A stretch of DNA of 13,702 nt, from contig NZ_JAXUHN010000028.1 of the NCBI RefSeq assembly GCF_035916875.1, positions 1 to 13,702 on the forward strand, written 5' to 3'. The notes beneath the pieces are model-generated. The model made no database searches, was not told the origin of the DNA, and worked only from the letters and a program-made list of their open reading frames with translations. The stretch is from Methylomicrobium sp035916875 (GTDB lineage: Bacteria; Pseudomonadota; Gammaproteobacteria; Methylococcales; Methylomonadaceae). The translations under genes were made by a program, and so were the position numbers. Positions 7,605 through 13,702 of the stretch are shown one piece after another. The number at the start of each line of letters is the position of its first letter. The stretch's first letter is position 1.

Positions 7605-8300
7605 TTAAGCGTCAGCCTCGGTTTTGTCTTCTTCCTCCGGCTCGGATGACGCTTCGGCAGCCGGCTCTTCCGATGGCTGTGCGGCTTCCTCCGGCTTCTT
7701 TTTTCGGGATTCCAAGAATTCGACAAACCAAGCCTGGTTTTGCACGCTTGCCATGTCCGGATCGTTCACAATGTCCTGCGTATCGGGCAGGCTGCCCTTG
7801 TCGCGCGAATTTTCCAGCGCTTTCAGGCAGGCATCTTTCTCGCCACGCAGCGCATGGATGCAGGCCAGATTATATGAAGCCGCGCCTCCCTGAATCGAAT
7901 TGGCGCGTTCGAACTCCTGTTGCGCCTTCGCATACAGTTCGGAGTTTTTCGCCGCGTTTTGCAATCTGGCCATATCCATATAACACACGCCGCCGTCGAT
8001 CGCGGCCGCCAGATAATTCGGGTCCAAAGTCAGGCAAAAAGCGAATTTCAGAATCGCATCGCGATAAAGGCGGGCTGCGTCTTCGCCGGCTTTGGTCTTG
8101 GCCTGATGCAACAACGCATGCCCCCAGAAATACAGGGCTTCCGCGCGTAACGGGTCGTCATGGACAATGTCGGCATAGTCTTCATAGACTTTCTTGAACA
8201 AATAATCCGCTTTACCGCCTTCGCTTTTGCGGGCTTCCTTGGTTTGCTTGATCGCGGAATTCAGGCGTGAGCGCTTGGTTAACGAATTCAAAATCGACAT
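7605..8300 (-). CDS. TPR-like cytoplasmic repeat protein with acidic tail
   Basis: A 231-residue protein without signal peptide or membrane segment. Helical pairs of TPR type cover about 30-190: ADYLFKKVYEDYADIV, AEALYFWGHALLHQAKTK, a CLTLDPNYLAAAIDGGVC unit, YAKAQQEFERANSIQGG and ASYNLACIHALRGEKDACLK, followed by a capping segment near NQAWFVEFLESR. The last 35 residues are a Glu/Ala/Pro/Ser-rich acidic tail, probably disordered. Such proteins are usually scaffolds for protein-protein contacts; the partner is unknown. GGAGG stands 6 bases before the ATG, fixing the start. The gene is monocistronic and convergent with the speA operon, and nothing nearby suggests a partner. Confidence 0.75.
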   Translation of the reverse strand: MSILNSLTKRSRLNSAIKQTKEARKSEGGKADYLFKKVYEDYADIVHDDPLRAEALYFWGHALLHQAKTKAGEDAARLYRDAILKFAFCLTLDPNYLAAAIDGGVCYMDMARLQNAAKNSELYAKAQQEFERANSIQGGAASYNLACIHALRGEKDACLKALENSRDKGSLPDTQDIVNDPDMASVQNQAWFVEFLESRKKKPEEAAQPSEEPAAEASSEPEEEDKTEADA

Positions 8301-8578
8301 CGGGTGCCTCCTCGGTAATAGTTATTAAATCCCAATAGCATAACAACTTGCTTTTAGGAAGATCAATATTAAATGCAAGTTGACGGCGTCGAGAGGCGTA
8401 ACACAAATAGGCTGCGCGCGGTCAAGTCAGCGGACTTTACTAATGGGGTATTCAGTGATCGGGCTGGATGCCGGCGATTTTATTTTTTGGCAACCCTGGC
8501 CCCAAAGTATAACGCTTTTCAAAAACATTCCCGGCAAAAATGACTCGAAATGGCGCGATCGGAAAATCTTGTTTTTTA

Positions 8579-8734
8579 CGGATCGCTGTTATCGAATTAT
8601 CGGGCCGGTTAACAGCGATCGCTGTCAGTCTTCTCAAGATCGCGAACGATTTGCGCCGGATGAACACCGAACCGTTAGCTGGGCTCGGCGGGACCGGACT
8701 GCCGGCCTTGCGGCCGGGCAGCAGCATCATGCCG
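8579..8734 (+). pseudogene. fumC: Fumarase C (class II fumarate lyase) remnant
   Basis: About 52 codons in one plus-strand frame read RIAVIELSG, LTAIAVSLLKIANDLRRMN, EPLAGLGG and LPALRPGSSIMP. This is the unmistakable order of a central FumC segment (AVVELSG, KTIAVSLxKIANDIR, SGPLAGLGE, GSSIMPGKVNP). The lyase signature breaks off right after GSSIMP: the expected GKVNP is replaced by NVTG and similarity ends. Nothing upstream of 8579 or downstream of 8734 can be read as more of the enzyme, so it is a fragment of a roughly 460-residue gene and cannot be active. Perfect 11-base arms GATCGCTGTTA/TAACAGCGATC (8581-8591, 8610-8620) and a GC-rich hairpin (8699-8721) fall inside it. The rest of the 557-base gap (8301-8578, 8735-8857) shows nothing I can name. 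Confidence 0.75.
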
Positions 8735-8857
8735 AATGTAACTGGGATCAGAGTGAATTTAAAATTTGACCGGCCGGCAAAACAGGATGCAACTCGTTAA
8801 GCAGAGATAGGGCATAAGTTTGATCTTCCACCCGTTATTCCGACTACGTTTTGCACC

Positions 8858-10132
8858 TCATGAAGTGCATAGCGGTTGCTGGTGGAAGCCGCCGTCGTTG
8901 GCAGCATAACGGGTGAATAACATCGTCAGCATATCGATTTCGTCATGCGTCGGACCGATCCAGCCCTCTATTCCCAAATCCGCTAATACTTGCCGGCCTT
9001 GGCTATCGCGGTTCATGTCCAGCAACACCCTGGCAAGCGCTTCGCCTATGCCCGCACAATGCGGCGCCACGCAGAACACATGAAAAGCGAGCGCCGTTTC
9101 GCTTCGATCCATTTCCCTTAACATTTTGCGCGTAAGTCCTGACAGCCCTTGGTAGGTTTTGCTCGACATGAAGAGCATGTCGGCTTGGCCCTTAAGCAAA
9201 GTTTGCAGGGCTTTGATTTCATTACCGGTAAAGTGATAATCCAAATCTTTGGAAGTGGAACCGCTTTCATCAAGAAGAAATCGCCCCAACAAATAAATGA
9301 AATTATCGGGGTCGGCAGTCACGGCTTTGCCGCCGCGATAATCGCAAGCCTGCTCCCTTGTATCATCGGCGCGTACCAATAAGGTGACTTCGTCGGTTTG
9401 GTCGATTGGACGCAATATCGGTCGAAAACCGTTTTGCAGCAATAGGCGGGTAGCATCGAAAGGTTTGGCGAAAACGATATCCATTTGCTCGGCTCGGATA
9501 TTATTTTCGGTGATTGCGCCATGTGCCAATTCCATGTGTATCTCTTTTCCCAAACGCTTTTGCAGATAGGTATTGAAAAAATACCATCCGTTCATCTGTT
9601 GGCTGCTCTGTGCGTTTATCAGTAATCTGAGCTTGCCTTGCGGCGAGGAAGCGGCCAACGGAGCCGGAATCCGTGCGACTGCCGCGGAAGCCTCAATTGC
9701 TGTTTTAAAGGCCGGCGGCAATGGAGTTGCCGTCGCAACAGTCGACGGACTTGGTGGAGCAACGGGGGTAGCAGGCCACTGCTGGGATGGTGTTGCCGAC
9801 AAAGCGGAGGACGTTTCCTCTTCGGCGAGGAAGCGGGTTAATCCGGTCATTTTGAACAGCACGCCTATCATACGGTTGGCATGGGTAACACGAATGCTGA
9901 TATCGCGCTTTTGCCAAAAGTCAAACAGTTTCAGCAACTGCGCCAATCCCATCGAGTTAACGCGTTGAACTAGCGCAAAATCCAATTCTGCCGCAGCGTT
10001 TGGAGGCAAAACATATAGCGTTTCCAATGCCGTGATGGCGTCCACGTCAATGGTGCCGATCAAAGTAAATTTTTGCAATAAGGCTTCAGCCGACGGTTGC
10101 GGCTGAATTTGCAGTGTGGCTTGGCTCATCAT
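8858..10132 (-). CDS. STAS domain fused to a cytoplasmic PhnD-like solute-binding domain
   Basis: A 424-residue protein in three parts. Residues about 18-105 are a STAS (anti-sigma-antagonist) domain: LDFALVQRVNSMGLAQLLKL carries Ser60 at the position phosphorylated in SpoIIAA/RsbV-type proteins. Residues about 108-165 are an Ala/Pro/Ser/Thr-rich linker. Residues about 167-413 look like a PhnD/phosphonate-type periplasmic binding domain (LRLLINAQSSQQMNG, QMDIVFAKPFDATRLL, EVTLLVRADD, ADMLFMSSKTYQGL, ARVLLDMNRDSQGRQVLADL). There is no signal peptide and the binding domain follows a cytoplasmic one, so it should act inside the cell. The start overlaps the upstream phosphatase/kinase gene by 47 bases, so both come from one transcript. 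Likely role: the switch protein (de)phosphorylated by that neighbour, with a ligand or protein contact at the binding-protein fold. Ligand and output partner are unknown. The ribosome binding site is weak. Confidence 0.78.
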   Translation of the reverse strand: MMSQATLQIQPQPSAEALLQKFTLIGTIDVDAITALETLYVLPPNAAAELDFALVQRVNSMGLAQLLKLFDFWQKRDISIRVTHANRMIGVLFKMTGLTRFLAEEETSSALSATPSQQWPATPVAPPSPSTVATATPLPPAFKTAIEASAAVARIPAPLAASSPQGKLRLLINAQSSQQMNGWYFFNTYLQKRLGKEIHMELAHGAITENNIRAEQMDIVFAKPFDATRLLLQNGFRPILRPIDQTDEVTLLVRADDTREQACDYRGGKAVTADPDNFIYLLGRFLLDESGSTSKDLDYHFTGNEIKALQTLLKGQADMLFMSSKTYQGLSGLTRKMLREMDRSETALAFHVFCVAPHCAGIGEALARVLLDMNRDSQGRQVLADLGIEGWIGPTHDEIDMLTMLFTRYAANDGGFHQQPLCTS

Positions 10133-12206
10133 GTTTGACGATCTCGTGTAGTTCGGTGTGATAAAGAAATTGAAAACTTTTGTCGCTCTCCGGATCGAAA
10201 GGAGATTTCAAATCCAGAAACGCACAGACTTGGGTATGGCGATGAGGGAACACGCGCAATTGCAAATAATCCGCCATGCGCCAGATCAAATACAATCCGC
10301 CCCCGCCCATGCCGGCATCCAGCCCCCGTCCCTGCATATGCCGCGACAAACGATTAAGAAATATCGCCGGAGTCAGTGTGCCCCAATTGTCGGTAAAGGA
10401 GATGCCCAGCAAGCCGTCCTGAATGGATAGCCGCAATATCAGATTCTCGCCCGCTATCGATCGAGCCGTGCCTTTCGCATACAACGGGCGGCCTTTGCCG
10501 TCACGAGGGGCCGCGTAAAGCCCGTTTTCAATCAATTCGTCAAGCAGCAACACCACAGAATCCAGACGATCCGGGTCGAGTAAGTCCATCTCCTGCAGCC
10601 AGGCCTCTACTTCTCCGATAATGAACGCCTTATCATCACTGTGAGTGATTTCGAATTCACGGTGCTGCTGCGGATTGCGCAAGTATGCAGCCAGATCATC
10701 ATTGCAGACATTCTGATGTTGCCGAAGCAGATTATCCCAACCTAAATGCCTGACGATGGGTTGATGGCGCATTATCACACGGCGGATGCCCTGCGCCGAC
10801 AAGCCGGGGATGAGATCGGAAAAACCCGCTTCCGCCAAAAACACCAGGTTTTGCCGTACCAAACGCGATGAAATGGCGTTGGGATTGGCGCGATAAAACG
10901 CTTCCACGATGCGCACCAATTCGTAATCTTGTGAAGCCGCTGTTACAGTTTTAGTGGCGGCTTGCTGTCGTTCATGGTGTTCAACCTGAAAAATTGTCAC
11001 ATCGTCGTTGAAATGCCGCCGGCCAACATGCGAAGTCAGGCAAGCAAGTATCTCATCACGTACTGTTTCGGCGTCACTCTCGGCGTGCAGAGTTAGCAAT
11101 TCTTCCAATCGGTCATAACCGAAATACTCGCCGCTGGAATTTTCCTCTTCAACAATTCCGTCAGTATAAAGAAACAGACGGTCGCCGACGTCCATTTCGG
11201 TAATACCCTGTTCATAATCGATGTGTTCGTTTTTACCTAAAGGTAGACCACCCAATTCCAGGACGTCCAGGCTACCGAGCGCGGCGCGGTACAGATAGGC
11301 GAATTGATGGCCTGCGTTGGCGTAACGCAATTCGCCGGTTTGCGTGTCGAGACTTATCGCAAACATGGTCATCAACAACGATTGCCGGGCGGTTTTGTAG
11401 AGTGTTTCATTCAGGCGCGAAAGTATCATGCGCGGCTCCCTCTCCCTGCCGGCTTCCAGCAAATTGACGCCAGCCTTGGCAGCGCTCACCATCGTGCCCG
11501 ACGCGACGCCATGACCGCTTACGTCACCGACCAGCATCACCACCCAGCGTCCGTCTACCGTATAGTAATCGTAAAAATCTCCTCCCACTTCGCTAGAAGT
11601 GATCAGCGTGGACAAGCCCCGCAAACCAGGTAAGTCTATGTGAGAAGGGCGCAATAGGTTGCGTTGCAGCGTTGCTGCTCCGTCTACTTCTTCCTTCAAG
11701 CGGGTACTCAATTGCTCCATGGTATCGATCAGCTTCCCTTGGGACTCGGATAAGCTCAGCATCATATCGGCTATCGTCACGATACCGATGACACTTTCTC
11801 CCTCCATAACGGGCAAAGCCTCGGAGATAATTGCCGGATCGCTGTTCAAAAAATCCAGAATGACCTGATCGATACGGTCTTCGGCATCGACTATCAGCGG
11901 CGCGGTGAAAATGCCCGGGTTACTATCCAAGAGAGCAGCGATGCTTTTTCTTGCGTACAGTTCGCGCGAATAGGCGCGAGTCATAAAATTTAAGAAACTG
12001 CGGCGTGAAAGCGTACCGAAATATTTGCGGTTATTGTCTATTAAGGGTAAGGCGACCAGGGATGACCGCGCTTGAAACAGATCGAGGATATCCAGGACCT
12101 GAGCTTCCAGCGTTATCGACTCTACCGTTAAAGTCAATTCGCGTGCATTAGGCACGGAGAATTCTTGGAGACGGTGTATGCGATTGTTTTTTTGCTTCTC
12201 AACCAT
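10086..12206 (-). CDS. CBS-like / SpoIIE-type PP2C phosphatase / GHKL ATPase fusion regulator
   Basis: A 706-residue soluble regulator. About residues 20-152 hold two CBS-like halves (SSLVALPLIDNNRKYFGTLS; ALPVMEGESVIGIVTIADMM), which usually sense adenine nucleotides. A short coiled-coil stretch (155-185) leads to a SpoIIE/RsbU PP2C phosphatase at about 190-410: SSEVGGDFYD (204-213), VGDVSGHG (226-233), NAGH (297-300), LYTDG (346-350) and FNDDVT (399-404) supply the metal aspartates. About 425-525 is a helical region I do not recognise. The C-terminus (525-668) is a GHKL ATPase of anti-sigma kinase type, with N-box DELIENGLYAA (556-566), DNWG (606-609) and glycine-rich lid GRGLDAGMGGGGLYLI (626-641). 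Phosphatase and kinase acting on STAS proteins are thus joined in one chain, and the next gene encodes a STAS protein. No membrane segment or receiver domain is visible. The start has only a weak ribosome binding site. Confidence 0.85.
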   Translation of the reverse strand: MVEKQKNNRIHRLQEFSVPNARELTLTVESITLEAQVLDILDLFQARSSLVALPLIDNNRKYFGTLSRRSFLNFMTRAYSRELYARKSIAALLDSNPGIFTAPLIVDAEDRIDQVILDFLNSDPAIISEALPVMEGESVIGIVTIADMMLSLSESQGKLIDTMEQLSTRLKEEVDGAATLQRNLLRPSHIDLPGLRGLSTLITSSEVGGDFYDYYTVDGRWVVMLVGDVSGHGVASGTMVSAAKAGVNLLEAGREREPRMILSRLNETLYKTARQSLLMTMFAISLDTQTGELRYANAGHQFAYLYRAALGSLDVLELGGLPLGKNEHIDYEQGITEMDVGDRLFLYTDGIVEEENSSGEYFGYDRLEELLTLHAESDAETVRDEILACLTSHVGRRHFNDDVTIFQVEHHERQQAATKTVTAASQDYELVRIVEAFYRANPNAISSRLVRQNLVFLAEAGFSDLIPGLSAQGIRRVIMRHQPIVRHLGWDNLLRQHQNVCNDDLAAYLRNPQQHREFEITHSDDKAFIIGEVEAWLQEMDLLDPDRLDSVVLLLDELIENGLYAAPRDGKGRPLYAKGTARSIAGENLILRLSIQDGLLGISFTDNWGTLTPAIFLNRLSRHMQGRGLDAGMGGGGLYLIWRMADYLQLRVFPHRHTQVCAFLDLKSPFDPESDKSFQFLYHTELHEIVKHDEPSHTANSAATVG

Positions 12207-12321
12207 AATGATCCGAATGCATGCCTTTAAGCCTAAACGGCTCAGTTATTGTTAAATTTTCTGGAAAAGGAGTTATTATTTCCGGCTTCTCAATGAAGGG
12301 CTTTTGTGAAGCGCTTTATGG

Positions 12322-12471
12322 CATCTCGTTATACACATCTCGGCGAACGGGGCAATTCCTCCCCTGATTGCAACTCATTGATTTTTCCACCCGCGGCATA
12401 GGGTTAGCAAAATGGTTGTTCTTCCATGTGCTTGATACGCAATGGACGTGCGACTTATGTATAACGAGATG
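12322..12471. repeat. MITE-like element with 14-bp inverted ends
   Basis: CATCTCGTTATACA (12322-12335) recurs as its exact reverse complement at 12458-12471, bounding 150 bases. Variants of the end motif occur just outside (TTCTCGTTATG near 12507, CTCTCGTTGTATAACC near 12592), suggesting neighbouring partial copies. A minus-strand reading frame crosses it (12316-12564, 82 residues) but has no recognisable domain and I do not call it a gene. There is no transposase, so if mobile it would be non-autonomous. The family is unknown. Confidence 0.5.
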
Positions 12472-12724
12472 GCTTTGTGGCGGCCAGGCTTCTCCATAAA
12501 ATCTGCTTCTCGTTATGTTTGTACCCGGTTTCATGTCGCCAAGGGCAATTTCGCTCTGGAACATCCATAACCAGGTTTAGCAATTAAATTTCTCTCGTTG
12601 TATAACCATGTCCATAAGCATCAAGATTTTTTGGCGCTTATCACTCATAAAACAATCGTAATATTTTTAATTTCAGGATAGTTTCGCAAGACAAAAATAG
12701 TCCGAGAAAACTCGGCATCAAGTC

Positions 12725-12876
12725 CATGCTGCTATACATAAATGCCGTCATACCCGCCGGGAAGCGGGTATCCAGTGCCATGGATGTAAGTTCAAAACGT
12801 CCCTGTAGCCTGGATTCCGCCAATCCACTTCGCCCCAAGGATATGCCGGAATGACGGACTTGTGTATAAGGGCATG
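12725..12876. repeat. Dispersed-repeat element with GTCAT...ATGAC core
   Basis: The ends CATGCTGCTATACA (12725-12738) and TGTATAAGGGCATG (12863-12876) are inverted repeats matching at 11 of 14 positions. Inside them CCGTCAT (12745-12751) faces ATGACGG (12851-12857). Next to the left arm is a hairpin, ATACCCGC/GCGGGTAT (12750-12757, 12764-12771), and on the right a CCGGAATGACGG motif. The layout resembles the short dispersed repeats with GTCATTCC...GGAATGAC ends common in many proteobacteria (dRS3/NEMIS-like in Neisseria). The 101-residue minus frame across it arises from the repeat and is not a gene. Confidence 0.6.
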
Positions 12877-13001
12877 CATCAATAACTTCTTCGACGCTAT
12901 TTGCATAAATCAAAAAATATTCAGCGCTTTCTAGTATATTTTTCAAATACCAAATGTCCGTAATTGACTCGCAAGAGACTTAATCTTTCGTTCTCTTCCA
13001 T
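12877..13001 (-). pseudogene. Start of a decayed small gene, or a 26-residue ORF
   Basis: A minus-strand ATG at 13001 has a perfect AGGAGG (13007-13012) exactly 5 bases upstream, the best ribosome binding site in the right arm. The frame runs MEENERLSLLRVNYGHLVFE and stops at 12921 after 26 residues. In the neighbouring frame, overlapping its end, protein-like sequence continues (DIWYLKNILESAEYFLIYAN, then SVEEVIDA) up to the edge of the dispersed repeat at 12876. This suggests a gene broken by one frameshift and then cut by the repeat. The alternative is a genuine 26-residue peptide gene (12921-13001). I recognise no family. Confidence 0.35.
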
Positions 13002-13033
13002 TATGGCCTCCTCTATCGTGTCCTTGGCGGTTC

Positions 13034-13106
13034 ACGAGTATGGGTTTCCTGGTGCCCCCTTAATGTCAAGCTTTTGCTGTCCCTTCGGCAAAGCCTGAGG
13101 ACTCGT
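13034..13106. other. Possible structured RNA element
   Basis: ACGAGT (13034-13039) pairs with ACTCGT (13101-13106). Inside, GCTTTTGC and GGCAAAGC can pair with one bulge around a 9-10 base loop near 13070-13094. On the minus strand this block ends about 20 bases before the AGGAGG of the short ORF at 13001, a leader-like position. I cannot match it to a known riboswitch class, and the stems are short enough to occur by chance. Confidence 0.25.
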
Positions 13107-13374
13107 CATTATTTGTTAACTAATGAATTTATCCACTGTATAGATAAGTATTCACCGCCCTAAAACAATTATAACAATCATGCAAACAAGATGGCTTTAA
13201 TGCCTTTAATTTAATTGTATTTGTTTTATATATCATGAAATTTTGTTAAAAATTTACCCGCCAAAAACATATATGAAGGACAAGATTTTACATTTTTACC
13301 ATACAAAATTTTTACAACAACTTACTTAGCCGTGTAAAAGCTTAGTAGTAGATACAATTTTAATCAAGACAAAA

Positions 13375-13406
13375 TATTTATTTAAAATAACCTTGGCCAT
13401 CATAAA
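13375..13406 (+). repeat. Degenerate direct repeat, copy 1
   Basis: TATTTATTTAAAATAACC followed by TTGGCCATCATAAA matches copy 2 at 13468-13500 (TATTTATTAAATAACCATGA, then CATCATAAA) apart from small gaps. The spacing is 93 bases. The repeat is AT-rich, so partly expected by chance, but the shared AACC...CATCATAAA core argues for a real duplication. Confidence 0.4.
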
Positions 13407-13467
13407 ATAATCTCATTATTATAAAATTGTTACAACAGTATTACAGTTATATTAAATTTTCATGTCG

Positions 13468-13500
13468 TATTTATTAAATAACCATGACATCATAAATATC
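13468..13500 (+). repeat. Degenerate direct repeat, copy 2
   Basis: Second copy of the motif described at 13375-13406, sharing TATTTATT, AAATAACC and CATCATAAA in the same order and orientation. Confidence 0.4.
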
Positions 13501-13586
13501 AATAAGTCACTTATAACGCCGTGATTTTACAATAGTATGCAACCGCCACGCAAAACCCTCTTTATTGGTCAAATAGTTAGCCTCGA

Positions 13587-13702
13587 TAAGTGTCTCGCAG
13601 AAAGTTGATTGGCGTTAAACTAAAAGCTTTTTAGAACCAGCAGGAAACAGAGTTGGCAAGGGTTGCCCGATTAGAACTATCAGAAAACGATGACGCATGT
13701 TT
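13587..13702 (-). repeat. Right copy of 116-bp terminal inverted repeat
   Basis: Exact reverse complement of bases 2-117. The inner end begins TAAGTGTCTCGCAGAAAG; sequence inside it (CCTCGA) differs from the flank of the left copy, which marks the repeat boundary to within a base or two. The repeat may continue past the window edge. Confidence 0.95.

Larger units (their letters stand above)
13107..13586. other. AT-rich stretch without recognisable genes
   Basis: This 480-base tract is strongly AT-rich and broken by stops in every frame; I see no credible coding sequence or tRNA. It holds related copies of an AT-rich motif (13375-13406 and 13468-13500) and two similar AAAATT-TTACAACA blocks (near 13304 and 13422). 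It could be a long regulatory region of a gene lost beyond the right repeat, or decayed intergenic DNA. Confidence 0.5.

Noticed and set aside
8380..8800. Overlapping open frames of 80-130 codons in the intergenic gap, both strands
   Set aside because: None has a ribosome binding site or a recognisable complete protein. The only meaningful content is the fumarase fragment in one plus-strand frame, recorded as a pseudogene.
8852..8869. Near-palindrome TGCACCTCATGAAGTGCA at the end of the STAS/PhnD-like gene
   Set aside because: The stop codon lies in its centre and no T run follows on the minus strand, so a terminator is not supported; it may be chance.
12316..12564. 82-residue minus-strand frame
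   Set aside because: It runs across the inverted-repeat element at 12322-12471 with no domain and no ribosome binding site, so it is explained better as repeat sequence.
13034..13106. Known riboswitch (c-di-GMP or TPP type) suggested by GGCAAAGCC and similar words
   Set aside because: The remaining conserved core bases of those classes could not be found in order on either strand.
12751..13500. CRISPR array
   Set aside because: Repeats here are inverted or only two degenerate direct copies; there is no regular repeat-spacer series and no cas gene.

Overview
The window looks like chromosome of a gammaproteobacterium. A methanotroph-like or related environmental lineage is my best guess, from the mix of periplasmic cytochromes, biosynthetic arginine decarboxylase, partner-switching regulators and dispersed GTCAT...ATGAC repeats. 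This rests on protein style only; there is no rRNA or taxonomic marker gene. The central genes (about 2-8.3 kb) are GC-rich. The left end (HNH gene, toxin-antitoxin remnant) and especially the right end (about 13.1-13.6 kb) are AT-rich and look like accessory DNA.

Layout. Both ends carry the same 116-bp sequence in inverted orientation (2-117 and 13587-13702, no mismatch), so the segment is bracketed by a repeat whose body lies outside or is cut off. Next come an HNH nuclease gene (290-1324), a BrnT-type toxin gene without a usable in-frame start (about 1344-1604) and its overlapping small partner gene (1591-1821). A minus-strand operon follows (4643 down to 1974): di-heme cytochrome c peroxidase/MauG-like protein, Tat-exported metallophosphoesterase, mono-heme cytochrome c. 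Divergent from it are speA (arginine decarboxylase) and an overlapping beta-hydroxyacid dehydrogenase. A TPR-like protein (7605-8300, minus) converges on that pair.

The gap 8301-8857 has no intact gene but holds about 52 codons recognisable as a fumarase C remnant (8579-8734, plus strand).

The most unusual intact system is the overlapping minus-strand pair 12206-8858. It encodes a 706-residue CBS-like/SpoIIE-type PP2C phosphatase/GHKL kinase fusion and a STAS protein fused to a PhnD-like solute-binding domain that lacks an export signal. Together they look like a compact partner-switching module with a built-in ligand sensor.

The last 1.4 kb has no convincing intact gene. It holds two MITE-like inverted-repeat elements of about 150 bp, a short minus-strand reading frame behind a perfect AGGAGG that looks like the start of a decayed gene, a possible RNA fold, and an AT-rich tract with degenerate direct repeats.
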